Positions 11,338 to 23,707 of a DNA stretch of 64,000 nt are shown piece after piece. The stretch lies in contig NC_091873.1 in assembly GCF_019399895.1 (NCBI RefSeq), forward strand, positions 4,267,501 to 4,331,500, written 5' to 3'. This stretch comes from Cardiocondyla obscurior (Eukaryota > Arthropoda > Insecta > Hymenoptera > Formicidae). Position numbers and translations under genes: made by a program. Every line of letters begins with the position of its first letter. The stretch's first letter is position 1. The notes below the pieces were generated by a model. It was not told the origin of the DNA. It was given only the letters and a program-made list of their open reading frames with translations, and ran no database searches.

Positions 11338-11764
11338 TGTTGCATTGTGGCCGGTGCCAGGGGTCCGTATTGCAGGCACCGTTGGGAAAGAGAACAGGCA
11401 GCCGATAAATAAATAATATTTTTTTTGTTTAACACTTCTTTTTGTGAATGTATTTCTTCTTTCCTTAGTTTATTTAATTCGCGTAGGTTTGCGCAGTCAC
11501 GCGCCGAGTCTAACGTTACGCACCGCGTTATTGATGGAACTCTGACCGCGGTGGAAGATCAGTCTCCACGTTATAAACGCTGCTACTTTGCCAGTTCTTC
11601 GACTGTCAGCAAATTCCGAAAGTGCGCTAACTTTTGTTCTCAATATTTTGCTCATCAAACGGAAGTATTTCAACATGTTTTAAAAGTTGTCTTTATTTGT
11701 TTCGACATTCGGCGCGTGTAGGAATCCGCTGATTCCAAATAATATGGGCTTCCGAGTGACAACA
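11338..11764 (-). repeat. 3' LTR of the env-bearing errantivirus-like element
   Basis: On the minus strand it begins TGTTGTCACTCGG directly after a purine tract (AAGGGGAGAAGAG) and ends GGCCACAATGCAACA. The ends form the inverted pair TGTTG...CAACA. The inner end (TGCATTGTGGCCGGTGCC) is similar to the ends of the LTRs at 23708 and 42203, although the rest of each LTR differs. It lies downstream of the env remnant, as a 3' LTR should. Confidence 0.7.
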
Positions 11765-11779
11765 CTCTTCTCCCCTTGC
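11765..11779 (-). other. Polypurine tract
   Basis: Minus strand GCAAGGGGAGAAGAG immediately upstream of the LTR start TGTTG. It is the expected primer site for second-strand synthesis in an LTR retroelement. Confidence 0.65.
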
Positions 11780-11891
11780 GAAAAAAGAAAAGAGTTGGTC
11801 GCTAAAGGGCTTAATCTTTTTTTTTTGTTTATTTTTAATGGGCGTATGAACAGATCTACAATGTATCTTAGGTATCTAGTTGTGATTACTT

Positions 11892-14240
11892 CTATTCCGA
11901 AATTTGTATTTCGGGCGGCAGCGAATGTATGTCGGTTACAATGGGCTGTTTTTTATTTCTTTGTATTACAAAAGTTATTACAAAGGCGATTATTAATACC
12001 ATAATGACTGAGATACTTATGCTAGTAGTATACAGTATAGCGTGGTGCGTACTAGGTGTATCTATTTTTTTATTTAATTTGTTTAGATCTTCACTTAATT
12101 TAATTAGTTCGTGCGGTCGCTTTATTACGGTTTTGCATTGTAATTCTTTTAGTCGGTTAATTTCCGGTGAGACACTCATATTACCGTTGCTTATTGTTAA
12201 ATTATATGTCGGGATATGCACTTTTATTTTTGTCTCCCCTGTTCTCGTCCGTGTCCGTAAAATCATGTCTGGTGTCGTAATTTTACATTCGTCAGTTATT
12301 GTTAGTTTCCCTGTTTTATCAATCTCAACAATTTTACTTGGATGATTTTTGCATTGAATGTGAATTTTTTGTTTATCTATTGTTGTACACGTGCACACGC
12401 GTGATCGTAGATCGCGGCACGTTACTTGTGCATGTGTTTGTCGGAGCAGCCAGAAGTGACCGGTCACTCAAATGGAAGCACAGTATACGCAGAAAGGAAA
12501 AGAAAACATAAAAGAAATTAACTGTTCCAAATTATAATAAAAATTAATACAATTAAAGTTTAATGTTCATTCACCATATATATAAAATGATTTACTGCAC
12601 GCGCTATACACGTGTTCGGTCTCTACACGGAACGAGATATTAGAAACGAACGCTCGGAAATCTTGTGGTCCGCTTGATCGGGCTTTATGAACACGGCGCG
12701 TCGGAAATCTTGCTTGAGCGTAGAATTTACATCCACACCGCTTGGACAATCTTGAGCACGACCGATTGCACGCGAAAAGCCCGAGGACACGCGGTCGCGA
12801 TCACGCTCGTGGGCCGTATCGAGACCAATAATACGAAACTTTCCACAAGAGTTAGAAAATGAAATAATGCTAATCTTGCGGTTAAGAAATAAGAGGCGTA
12901 CGCCGTGGACTGCACAGTAGGGCAGCGGACCGGAGCCCTTAATAACTCGGCAGTAGCGGAGTAAAACCAAAAAAACGAAATATGTCTGTAGCGCGTAGTA
13001 TCGACTGGGCTACTGACTGGATCGACTAGCTACCGAAAGAGTATCGATCCCGAACAATTAATCGTTCAAATTCGCACGGAATCGGGAGAACATGCAAAAT
13101 CCACGTGCCCCTATTACAAGCAAACTCATAGCATACATACAGTGGCGTATTCGCAAATAATCGTCGTAAATAACCAGACTTGTGGCTCGTGAATGTAATC
13201 CAAATAGTCGCTCGTGCCATGATGTTTCGTGTCTCGCATTGGGTCAGTCGTTATTCGGGTTTTGTCAACGCTTATAATTTGCAGAAGGCATTCGCCTTTA
13301 TTCTATATACCGGATGATTCTGCTTGCACACAAATTTTTTTTTTCCGCGTTCACAATTCTTTAATTCTTTCGGTGTTAGTGTAATGTAATTTCCGTTATC
13401 CCTATCGATTGCTACGATGTTGTTAGTGACTTTAATTATTCAGAATTTATTCTTATGATCGTATACCCGGACCGCAGTGACTCGCATTAATTCGTACGTT
13501 TCATATCTTACTACGGAGAATTTTATTACCGTGACACTAATGCGTGCTTATCATAGTATGCGCTTATTTTATTATATTTTTGAATATTGTTCCATCTTTG
13601 CTTGTTTAATTGGAAAGAGAAGTGGTTTCCTCCCTTCAGATGTCCCGTAACTTCTTTTAGTTTTTTTTATTATGTTTTCTACAGGAAATTATTGATTATT
13701 CTGGCTTTTGTGTGCGTTAAAAATTCGGCTACGTCGTAAAAGTCGTCTAATAATTTTGTTATTAATAGTCTGAGCGAGTATAAATAATCCATCGCGAGCA
13801 TACGTCGTGTCAGTCGATCCATCTGTTGACTCATCAAGAAGATTACGTTAGTTACAATTCTCATGTGTAGATTTAATCTTTTTTCTACCAACTTAATGTG
13901 ACCGATTGTCGAATTTAATATTTTAATTTGATTTTTTGCGACATGTATCGTTTGTTGTCGATTATTTATTAGTTCAAGTTATTCGGTTATACGCTTTTCG
14001 TTATCCGCGTCCATGATGCCGAATAATGATTTGCCTGCTGTACCTATTATATCTATAAACCCGCGCCTTGGTTCGGTTATTTTATACGCGATCTGTAGGC
14101 AGTTTAGTGCTGTTTTCAGCTTCTCGTTTTTTACTAATATGCCATGTAGTGTATCTTGGCACTTATTTCCTAAAAGTATCGCATAGTCATGTATGTAAAA
14201 GCAGTCGCACAATTTTACACTATCCCTTATATAATTTTGC
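11892..14240 (-). pseudogene. Errantivirus-like envelope (env) remnant
   Basis: An old retroviral-type envelope gene on the minus strand, broken by stops and at least one likely insertion. 14212-13979 carries the basic cleavage-site context followed by a glycine-rich fusion-peptide-like stretch (RRGFIDIIGTAGKSLFG), as in insect F-type envelope proteins. 13891-13679 and 13510-13280 carry helical and Cys-containing ectodomain pieces. 12467-11892 holds the membrane-proximal part with one transmembrane helix near its end (ISISVIMVLIIAFVI) and a short cytoplasmic tail. The segment at about 12500-13270 does not fit env and is probably inserted. It is clearly non-functional. Confidence 0.7.
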
Positions 14241-15289
14241 AGCGAATTGTACCGCGTCTTAAAATCTTTTGTTGGTGTGATAATCGCAAGTTTTCAGCTT
14301 GTTTCCGCTAACTGTAGTTGACCCTTGCTCTCATAGTAATATCCGGACTCGTGAGTGAAGTTTGTAATTCTGTAAGGTGGTGTTTGTTTCTTGCCCGTGC
14401 CTTGTGTAACGGCTAAAGTAAACCTATAAGTTAATTATTAAAAAAAAAGTTTTATTTCCGCTGTGTGTTTTACGTATGGTTTTGTGCGAGTTATCATAGC
14501 GAACGATTTTGATGAGGTAAGTATTTCTTATTATATTTCATATGATTCTCGTGATTTACTATTTCGTTCTCGTAAGAAATTTTTATCTTTTTTGCTCGAT
14601 CTTTTTTCGCTTGCGTTTTTTCGTTCATCAGTTCGTCAGTCAGTATACGTAAGTCTTTTGCACGAACATCAGTGAGTTTTTCTTGTCATAATTCTTCCCG
14701 TGTATGTTCATTAATAATAATAAATTTTATTTATTTGTAGTGAATACAGTTTTATGGCACAGTGAAAGCTTTAGGGAAGATAGGGTTCTGTGTGTATCAA
14801 TGTGGGTATACCCTAAGTCGGCGCGGGCGCCTTTGGTTATAGCGTCTCCTCCTGTTCGAAAAATTCTGCTCCTGTGTCTGGAGCAGGATTCGAGGATACG
14901 GATCACCCCGTTTAGGCGCCGTACCGTAGAAGTACTGCCAAATAATGAGTGTTTTATAAAGATCTCTCTTCTCTCTTTTTTTTGTTTATGTTAATGTTTG
15001 ATAAATGCTTTTATGCGGTTTGCATGTACTCGTATACTTTTTCGCTTCTTTTTAATGGAGTAGTTGACATTGTTGTGTTTTTTGATTATGGTATATGGCT
15101 CAACCCATTGCGCGTTTAATTTTTTCGAGTGTTCGTGGCGTACCGTTTGATTATGCAAAAGTACGGCGTTCCCAACTTTAAATATTCGTGGTGTTACGTG
15201 TCGGTCAAATGCGGTTTTTGCATTGATTTTTTCTTCTTTTACATGCTCCCTTGCTATATGATTAGTCGCCCGAAATCATTCTCTCAACT
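14241..15289 (-). other. Region between integrase and env remnants
   Basis: Expected to hold the integrase C-terminus and the env N-terminus of the same element, but no continuous frame is readable. A short inverted repeat, CTGCTCCTGTGTCTGGAGCAG, sits near 14868-14888. Confidence 0.35.
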
Positions 15290-15515
15290 CCTGTGCGTAG
15301 ATTTCGTAGGATTATGTCATTTTTGGGGCGATTGTTAGTGCCGTAGGTAGTGTTGCTTGATGCTCATATACCAGTTCGAGTGGGGTAAATCCCGTGGCGA
15401 TATGTGACGTTGTGTTGTACACGAACATTGCGTATGGCAGCCATTTATTCCAATCGTTCTGATCGTTATTCATATGTGGCGGTTCACTCCAACGATCACT
15501 GTCGAATGTCGCCAC
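15290..15515 (-). pseudogene. Ty3/gypsy integrase fragment
   Basis: Minus-strand frame with WNKWLPYAMFVYNTT and TGFTPLELVYEHQ, the conserved end of the gypsy integrase core. It belongs to the env-bearing element downstream. Its upstream part is cut by the LTR of the next gypsy element at 15528. Confidence 0.75.
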
Positions 15516-15527
15516 TTACACCGTCAC

Positions 15528-15825
15528 TGTGGGATATTGGCACAATACCAAATACAGTACAGAACCCACTCTCTGTGTGTGTGTCGGGAAAGACAACAAA
15601 ACTAATAAACTTAACAACTTTTAATAGAAAATACTTGGTGGTGTTAATATTAGCTGTTAACCGTACACTCTCTCTACCGGTCTCGGTAAACGTTTAATAT
15701 ATATAACTATCAAGGTCCGCTGGTCATAACTGAGCTATGACGCTATTGGCTGAGCAGGAGTCGCAATCGAGGTAGACTCGATACAATCGATATAACATCG
15801 GTACAATACATCGACGGTCCCCACA
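15528..15825 (-). repeat. 3' LTR of inserted Ty3/gypsy element
   Basis: 298 bp. On the minus strand it begins TGTGGGGACCGTCG and ends CAATATCCCACA, giving the inverted ends TGTGGG...CCCACA. It is preceded by the purine tract AGGGGAGGAGTA. Its matching 5' LTR is absent because the element is cut near 20424. Confidence 0.75.
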
Positions 15826-15840
15826 TACTCCTCCCCTAGT
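15826..15840 (-). other. Polypurine tract of the gypsy element
   Basis: Minus strand ACTAGGGGAGGAGTA next to the LTR start TGTGGGG. Confidence 0.65.
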
Positions 15841-15994
15841 AAAATGATACAAAAATTAGACAGAGATGTTACCAGAAATTATAAACGAAAAGAATACAAG
15901 CGACTTAGTAATTACTTAATTATAAGCGCAGCAAAAATAATCTGAGAAAGTAACAATTGTTAAACCAAAGACCAGAGTAAATTATAATTAACGT

Positions 15995-18478
15995 TTATAC
16001 AAAATAAACTTTTTTATGCGAATAAGTTCTTAAAGGAGGGAATTGAGTAGCAGAAGAAAAACCGGATTGCGAGGAATCATTGTCCAGATTTACAAAAGTT
16101 TCTAAATTATCTGGCAAACAATATGCAGGTTTCAAGTGTTCGACAGAAACGTTTTGAAGTTTGTCTTTGCAATTACGAATTTTAAAAACGCGATTTGAAA
16201 AACGTTCAATAACCGAAAATAAACACGAATATGGTTTCTCGAAATACCTTTTAACAGATTTACGCAGAAACACTTGTTTACAATCTTTTAAATCTTTAAA
16301 AATAAAAGAACGCTTTGTCGCTTTATGAACTACAGGAATCGAACGAATTTGACGCAACACGAAATTCATTAATGAAGTGATTAGATCCGGTTGACAATTA
16401 TCCAGAAGAAAAAGTTTACCAGGTATACGCAAGAAAGTACCAAAGAGAAATTCAGACGGCGCAGCGTCAACATCCGAACGAATTGCATTACGAAGTCCCA
16501 AGAGGACAGTGGAAATGGATCGAGTCCAATCTGTGTCGGAATGGCACATTAAAGCAGCTTTAAAAGAACGATGCCACCGCTCAATCATGCCGTTTGCGAC
16601 AGGGTGATAAGCCGTGGTGCAAATACGTTCTGAACCAATTAAAGAAAGATATGAGGTAAAAAATCGTGACTCAAAGTTAGAACCTTGGTTAAAAGTTATA
16701 ATTTTGGGTGAACCGTAACGAGTTACCCAATTGTCGTAAAACGCACGAGCGATGGTAGATGCCGAGGTTTCTTTAAGAGGAATTGCCTCAACCCAACGCG
16801 AAAATCTATCAATCATTGTGGAAATATACTGAAAACCATGTCTATCTAAAAGTGGATCAATTACATCAATATGTACATGATCGAATCTATCATCTGGCGC
16901 TACAATTTTTTCCGGAATAAATTTGTTATAACGCGAAATTTTAGATTTTTGACAAGCTTAACAATTTTTAGCCCAAAGGGAAATATTTCGATGCATGTTT
17001 GGCCATACATAAGATAATCTAATCGAACGATCCGTGACTCTAGCACCAGGATGAGCTGAGTTATGAAAGAAATCAAATATAGTCTTACGCATGAAATAAG
17101 GAACGTAAGGACGAATTGCCTCATCCGAAATTTCACAAAAAATAGGCGAGTGAGATGCATCAAAAGTTAATTTTCGCAATTTTAAAGGAATATCTTTAGA
17201 AATTAAAATCTCTTTTAACTGCTCGTCTGATTGTTGCTGATCAAAGAGCTCAACCAAAGATAATTGAGTGAGAAACCGCATTGTTTCAATCCTGGAAAAA
17301 GAATCAGCCACAGGATTATCAGAACCACTGACATGCTCAATTTTAGTCGTGAATTGTGCAATGTAAGCTAATTGACGCAATTACCGCGGAGAAGCTTTAA
17401 AAGATTTCTGCGCAAAAGCGTACACCAATGGTTTATGGTTCGTATGAATAACAAAGTCGGATGCCTTAAGAAAATGCGAAAAATACTTAATAGATTCATA
17501 AATCGCACTAAGTTCGCAGTCATACACTGAGTAGTTACATTGAGAAGGCGTGAATTTACACGAAAAGAAAGCAAGAGGTTCCCAATGTTTATCATTAAGT
17601 TGCTCAAGAGCAGCGTCCATGGCAAACTCTGATGCATCGGTTACAAGGCGAAGATTAGCACCAGAACGAGGATGAACAAGTAAAGCAGCGTTAACAAGAA
17701 GATTTGATTTTTTCAAACGCTTGCTCTGTTTTAAGCGACCAATTAATTACGCGTTTATCATTCTTGCGTGAATCGCAAAAAAGCATTAAGCGGAGCTTGT
17801 CTAGAAACTGCATGCGCAATATTACGCCGGTAAAAATTTACCATTCCTAGGAAACGTCTTAACTCTATGACAGTTTTCGGCCTAGGAAAACGCTTGATGA
17901 TTTTTAAGTCTTTGGAAAACTACTTTAAGATGATTATGATGTTGTTCTAACGATGAAGAAGCAATCAAAATATCATCAATGTAAATATATACAAAATCTA
18001 AATCACCTAAGGCACGATTAATAAATCTTTGGAAAGATTGACTAGCGTTACGTAAATCAAAAGTCATATACAAAAATTCAAATAATCCGAAGGGTGTAAT
18101 TATGGCTGTCTTTTCAACATCACCCGGTGCCACAGGAATCTGATTAAACGCGCGATGCAGATCGAGTGATGAGAAAAACTTTTTGCCCGCCAGATTACTA
18201 GCACAATCATGAAGTTGAGTCGTGGAGTATCGATCAGGAACGGTTACCGCGTTTAAGCGACGATAATCGCCACAGACACGCTACGAGCCATCCTTCTTTT
18301 GCACCATGTGCATTGGACTAGCCCAAACACTAGATGAAGGGCGACAAATACCAGCATCTATCCAAGCCTGAAACTCAGCCTTGGCAGCCTTAAGTTTATC
18401 CGGCGATAAACGACGCGGACGTTTAGACACTGGAGGATCAGTAGTTATTATATAATGATGAACATCGCAATTAGACAA
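15995..18478 (-). pseudogene. pol: Ty3/gypsy pol (RT, RNase H, integrase), broken
   Basis: Minus strand. RT starts near 18478 (DPPVSKRPRRLSPDKLKAAK), has the catalytic YIDDIL near 17990, then RNase H (LVTDASEFAMDAALEQ) and integrase to 15995. Integrase shows the zinc-binding region, a first Asp (VHIDVID), then TFNQGSNFES where the usual second Asp is Asn, and the Glu in GMIERWHRSFK. Stops interrupt the frame: TAG replaces Trp in KKDGS*RVCGDYRR (about 18282), and others lie near 17380 and 16960. It would have used the LTR at 15528. The Asp-to-Asn change alone should abolish integration. Confidence 0.85.
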
Positions 18479-18518
18479 AGGAATAGGCTTGCCAGAGCCG
18501 CAAATTTCAGGAAATAAC

Positions 18519-18959
18519 TTAAGAATCCCTACAGTTAGTGTTCGAAGAGATAGAACTCACGGTATGTAAATTGACGGATTTAACATATCCATATGAAGAT
18601 AGACCAGTAAATTCGTCAATGATTTTACGCGAACGCAAATTGACAGTAATATTGTAATGCTGCAAAAAGTCGGCTCCAATAATCAGTTGAGATACTTCCG
18701 CAACAATGAAATTCCAAAGAAAACATCTGCGTAAACCCAAGTCAACCGAGCAAGCAGCTTCACCGTAAAAATTGGTACAAGTATTATTCGCGGCAAAAAG
18801 TTTACCAGAAGGAAAACTATTAGAAGTATTAGAATTAGCTGAGAGTAATGAAATATCCGCTCCCGTGTCAATTAAATATACCTGTTGGGATAACAGATCT
18901 CTTATGTGGAGACGTTTAGATACGCTGCCTCTGAACACAGTCTCCTCCGCTGAAGGCAA
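18519..18959 (-). pseudogene. Ty3/gypsy aspartic protease segment
   Basis: Minus-strand frame with LIDTGADISLLS (catalytic DTGA) and LIIGADFLQHYNI, the two hallmarks of gypsy retropepsins. It lies directly upstream of the RT frame and was part of the same polyprotein. Confidence 0.8.
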
Positions 18960-18969
18960 ATTTAGTTTT

Positions 18970-20424
18970 TTTAATTACGGTTAGCAAACCACTCATCAAA
19001 TTTAGCACACCAAGAAATGTAAGTGAGTGGATTGTTTGGAAATTTTATATGTGCTCGGCATAGTTTGTCTTTGACGCGAGAAGGCGAATTATTAACATTG
19101 GAATTCTTATTCTCAAACTTAAAAATACGAGCAGAAGATTTCAAACGCCATTGCAAACGAGAACGCGAGTTACATTTACGAGATAGAATATCAATCTTTA
19201 AAAAAAGTTGTTACGAAAAAGTAGTGAAAATTCGTTGCTCGAATTTCCCGTCGGTCCGGATCGTCCGCTCTCGTCCCCAGGATGTAGATGGAGGTAAATT
19301 TTTAATAAATGGACTCGATGTTAAGTTCCGCGACCGATTTATTTAACGTTCTGCAGAAGGCAAGACTTTGGTGCGATTTCGCGGTTACAAGGTAACGTTG
19401 AGTGCGTTCGTACGTAGGCCGGTACAAATGTACTTATTAACTCGAATTATTATTGCGACTGGTCTCGTTTCGCTTCATACCGCCGTTTTTACACATAGCC
19501 TCGTTTCTAGCAATTCGCGATGTTTCGAGAACGTCTCAGATCGTTGAACCGTCGGTCTGTTATTGTCCGTACGTGTCTTATCGCCTGCTATGTTTATATG
19601 ACATGTTTCGTTCGGTTACATTATTTTACATATTTTTTAAAATTGATCGTTTGGTCTAAAGTCCGTGTTTCGTCGTTTTTTATCGAACAAAAGTTGTTGC
19701 AACTGTTTAGCAAGATCCGATAAAGGAAATTCTGAATTAACGGAAGAATTGGTAACTTGACTGACATTATCTTGAGAAGTAGAATTACGCGAAAAATTTG
19801 ATAATTTATCAACTGCTTTGGCGAGGTTATCTAAATTCTGACCTGTAAAAGGAGCTAAAATTTCATGATACCGCGGATTTAGATGTTCAAGAAATATAGT
19901 TTTAAGTAATTAAAAGTTGGTGCAAACGTTGCCAACTTTAATATTCTGCGCTCGCAAATGGTTAAGAATTTGTGAGGGTTTGTAATAACACAGAACTTTA
20001 TCTCTAATAAGCCTGCGAAGTTGCTGCTCAGAAGCCGAAAATAAACTTATGATTCTTTCTTTGACTCTGGAATAAACATCCTGAGGCCAAGGACTAGTTA
20101 GCAAAATATCGCGAATTGAATTTGAAGCCTCCGCGTCCAAATGCGGCATGATAATTTCAAACATGGCAGTCTGATCCGAAATTTTATAACGCTTGAAAGA
20201 AGTTTCAGCTAACGTGAACCAAATGACCGGATCTGACGTAGAATTAGAGAAAACGCTGATAATTTAGAAGTTATCAGAGAAGGCTGCCATGGTATCGAAT
20301 CGCTAGAGGGCGAAAAATCGACGGATTTTTCTTTCGAAGAAGCAGGCAATCGCTTCTTTTCTAAATGAATTAAACGTTTTTGTAAACTAGTAAGTTGCGA
20401 AAGGATTTTGGGATAATCTTTATG
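18970..20424 (-). pseudogene. Ty3/gypsy gag remnant, 5' truncated
   Basis: Minus strand. 20395-19910 reads as a gag N-terminus and capsid (LIHLEKKRLPASS, then MPHLDAEASNSIRDILLTSP). It resumes to 19640 after a stop, and 19160-18970 carries a Cys/His segment (LCRAHIKFPNN) as in gypsy gags. About 19215-19640 fits neither side and may be an insertion. The left part ends abruptly near 20424 against another element's RNase H, so the 5' LTR and primer site are gone. Confidence 0.65.
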
Positions 20425-21430
20425 GTCCGTTACTACGGTGAACCGCGTTCCGTAAATGTATGGACGAATGTGTTTGACAGCCTATACAATAGCGAACAAT
20501 TTTTTTTCCGTCGTGCTGTAATTATTTTCGGTTTTATTCAGTATACGGTTTGCGTATGCGATGAGCCGATCTTTGCTTATCGTTCCCTGAGAGAGAATAG
20601 CTTTAATGGCGTAATTCGAGGCGTCGGAAGTTACGTTGAATTTCTGACTAAATTCCGAATAATTTAAAATTGGCGCAGTTATTAATTATTCTTTTAGGTT
20701 TTCAAATACATTTTGCTGGTTTGTGTTCCATGCGAATTTCTCGCTCTTTTTCGTGAGAGCGGTGAGGAGTCTTGGTATTATAGAGAAATTCGGGAAAAAT
20801 TTCTTATAGTATCCGGCTAATCCGATAAAAGCTTGCATGTCTTTAATTTTTTTTTAGAGTAAAAAAGTATTTTACGACTGATATCTTGGACGGGTTAGGA
20901 CAGATTCTGCTCTCGGAGATAACATATCTTAAGTACAGAACCTGCTTGTGTAGGAAGGCACACTTTTCTGGTTGTAACTTTAGGTTATTTTTTCATAGTC
21001 GTTCAAAACTTCTTGTAACCGATTATTATGTTCTTCTAAGGAAACTTCATATATGTATAACGATGTCATCGAGATATACCAAGCACCGGAGTTTTTGTAG
21101 TCCGGCCAGTACAGTGTTCATCAGTCGCTGGAATGTCGCGGGTGCATTTCTGAGCTCAAACGGCATTCTATTGAATTCATAGTGCCTCAGAGATGTAGAA
21201 AATGCTGTTTTCTCCCGGTGTTGCGCGTGCATAGGTATCTGGTAGTATCCTGACGCCAAGTCGAGTGTCGTGAAGTATTTGGCGTTCCCGAGTTGATCGA
21301 GGAGCTCCGTGATACTCGGGATAGGGAAGAAGTGTCCTACCGTAATTGCGTTCAATTTACGGAAGTCCGCAACGATTCGTACTTTAGGTTTTCCGTCGGT
21401 GTCAGATTTTTTAAGCAATAATATGAGCCC
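20425..21430 (-). pseudogene. Errantivirus-like RT/RNase H fragment
   Basis: Minus strand. 21418-21047 carries RT motifs including IVADFRKLNAI, TTLDLASGYYQIPM and the catalytic YLDDIV. Broken frames continue to RNase H (TSDASNYAIKAILSQG, NNYSTTEKKLFAIV) until 20425, where the other gypsy element begins. It belongs with the protease and gag just upstream. It is not obviously the same element as the env part at 11338-15515, because the two outer LTRs differ. Confidence 0.75.
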
Positions 21431-21481
21431 ATTCCTTTAATTTGCGCTTGGTTGGATAATTTTTTCAGCAAGTATTTTTGT

Positions 21482-21890
21482 CTATTTGTCAGTTGTTAAT
21501 ACGATCTTTTTATACAGATGCAGTTTAAATGTCACGCGATTTATAGTTAGCGTTTGTTTATGAAAATTGCACTGAGCTCCGTGTTTTTCGAGAAGGTTTA
21601 TTTTTAGGATTTCCTTGTAGTTTATCGAGAAATTATTAGGTACTACATACATGGTATGCTTTATTTCATTATTCACGAGTTTTATGGTGGCCCGTATTTT
21701 TTCTATGGTGGGTGCCTTGTGTCCCGTTACCCCAGCGAGAATAATTTTTTGTTCTTGCACGGAGGTGTTTCCTTTTAATTGGCCCACCTTTACTATACTT
21801 ATTGTTGCTCCTGAGTCGAAAAGGAAGGTTATTTTCCCTTCTGTTGCTTGCGGAATGAGTAGGGTTATTAGTAATAAACCGACGATACGA
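21482..21890 (-). pseudogene. Errantivirus-like protease segment
   Basis: Minus-strand frame with LFDSGATISIVKVGQL, the retropepsin DSGA motif, followed by a conserved hydrophobic stretch. It lies between gag and RT. Confidence 0.65.
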
Positions 21891-22029
21891 TAGCGTTAAG
21901 TGAATTGCGAGATTTGATGAGCGAGATATTCGCGGGCTGGCTTGGTGTTTTCCCTTGGCGATTGATTATCTTCCGTAACGCTATCCTCTCCATCGCTTGA
22001 TTGTGATTTACTTTGTTTCGCAAATCTCG

Positions 22030-22987
22030 TGGAGATTATTTTGTGTGTTTGCAGGGGAGCGGCTGGTCGAGTGTCTCGTTTTGGATTTCGCTGGTTGTTA
22101 GGTCGGCCGTTGAGCCGTCAGCATTCTTTACTTGTGTGTCCCGATATTTTGTAGTATGAGCAAAATTTTTTAATGATGTTGATTCTTCCGCTAGGTTCGG
22201 CCCGTAACAAGTTAAATCATGTGGCATACTGATTAGTTCGGCAATCTCTCGGTATTAATCTCGGTGATGTAAATTTTGCGTATGTTCGCGTCGGTATGCA
22301 TCGCAATGTTTTTCCTCGGCCGTTGCTCCGGCTATCGCCTTCTCTAGTGTGGCGTAGTTTTGCGATCCTACTACTAATTGAATAGGGTAAATCAACCTCG
22401 TTTAAAAATTCGGTGAAGCTTGGTTGGTCCCGTAGGGTAATTCAGATTTCCTTTTTATTCTCGGTAGTTAATGCGGGATTTTTGCTTAAAGCCTCATATA
22501 GCTCGGAAGTCATAGTATCGGTACGAAACCCGAAATTCTGCGCAGTTTCGTTTAGACGTTGTTTTAGTTTATTATACTCGAGCTGTAAGTTAACGGTTTC
22601 TTTACGCTGGGCGTAGCAAGTTTCGATTTCTTGCACAAATTGCGAAAAACTTGTTATAGTCTTCGTCTCGAAACAAAGTCGTGCACGTTCTGTCAATTTG
22701 GTATTCAAGATTGCTGCTAGTAGTTGGTTTTCGTCCACGGGGACTATGGCTTTTTGTGCGTACTCACAGGCCATTACAAATCTTTTAACTTCATTTCGGT
22801 TTGTTCCGTCAAATGAGGGAATTAACCCCAATGTGTTTTTTAACGTTACGAATCTATGATAACTGTCGAGTGATTGTCGTACGTCTGTAGTTGTTTGTGT
22901 AGTTTGTCGGTCGGCGAGTGTGTCCCTATATGATTTTTGTCGCTTGAGGGTCGATTTCTTTAATAGTGCCGTGTCTATTTGATTCAT
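22030..22987 (-). pseudogene. gag: Errantivirus-like gag
   Basis: 22987-22442 reads IPSFDGTNRNEVKRFV and LTERARLCFETKTITSFSQF, typical of the gypsy/errantivirus gag capsid. The C-terminal portion (22227-22036) is in a separate frame after stops around 22400. The Lys-rich low-complexity tract just upstream (23096-23310) is not part of the conserved protein. Confidence 0.65.
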
Positions 22988-23095
22988 TCGAGTCGTTTAA
23001 TTTGTGCATTGAATCTAATATAGTATCTAAAATGTCAAATCGCGGTGCGTTAACTATAAAAAAAAGATAAAGAAAACAAAAAAGAGAAAACGCAG

Positions 23096-23310
23096 TGTCA
23101 AGTTTTTTTCTTTCTTTTTTTTTTGGCCCTTTTGGTTTTCTTTTTAACAGCTCTTTTTCTTGACGCTTTTTTCTTGATATCATTTCTTTCATTGAGTGTT
23201 TTTGGAAAGATTTGGCTTTTTTTCTTTTTGGTTTTTTTTCGTTTTTTCTTTTTTTTTGTTTTTTTCTTTGTTTGCACACTTGACGCTTTTTTTCTTTTTT
23301 TTAAAAAGTT
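23096..23310 (-). repeat. Low-complexity T-rich (minus: A-rich) tract
   Basis: T-dominated with TTTTTC units. Minus-strand frames read as poly-Lys/Arg strings. I treat it as simple sequence in the leader, not a protein domain. Confidence 0.7.
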
Positions 23311-23707
23311 AGTTTTTAGAGTTGGTTTTACAAAATACGCATGTTGGTATGGGTCGGTTGCGTGTTGTCGTTTCTGAACTGCTTGGTGAGTGTTGTTCAG
23401 TGATTTCCAGTCGTGCAGTTGATCTGTTAAGTAGGAGGTTGATGTGATCGCTCGGCTATGGGTCTGGAGAATCAATTGGAGTCGTCGTGCGTTGGGTTTT
23501 CTCATTGTGGCACGTACTTCTTCTGTCCGAGTGTTTGTGTTGTTTTGCTTGCTATAATTTTTTGTATTTGCGGCACTGTATTACTTTTGTTGTTTTTCTC
23601 TATGTTGCAGAGATCTGGCTGTGCCGATTGGTTCCCTCCGATTAAGTCCTGAGGATGCTGGAGCTTCGTTTCCAGAATGCTGATTCATCATCACCGCTGC
23701 CACTAAT
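23311..23707 (-). other. Leader between LTR and gag
   Basis: On the minus strand the LTR end GGTGCAACA is followed by ATTAGTGGCAGCGGTG, a plausible primer-binding site (23690-23707). No gene was found in it. Confidence 0.45.

Noticed and set aside
12623..13220. ORFs on both strands that could be host exons
   Set aside because: No domain, no splice support, and they lie within the broken env region; an insertion is simpler.
23098..23505. Lys-rich protein of 117-135 codons on the minus strand
   Set aside because: It is the translation of a T-rich low-complexity tract.
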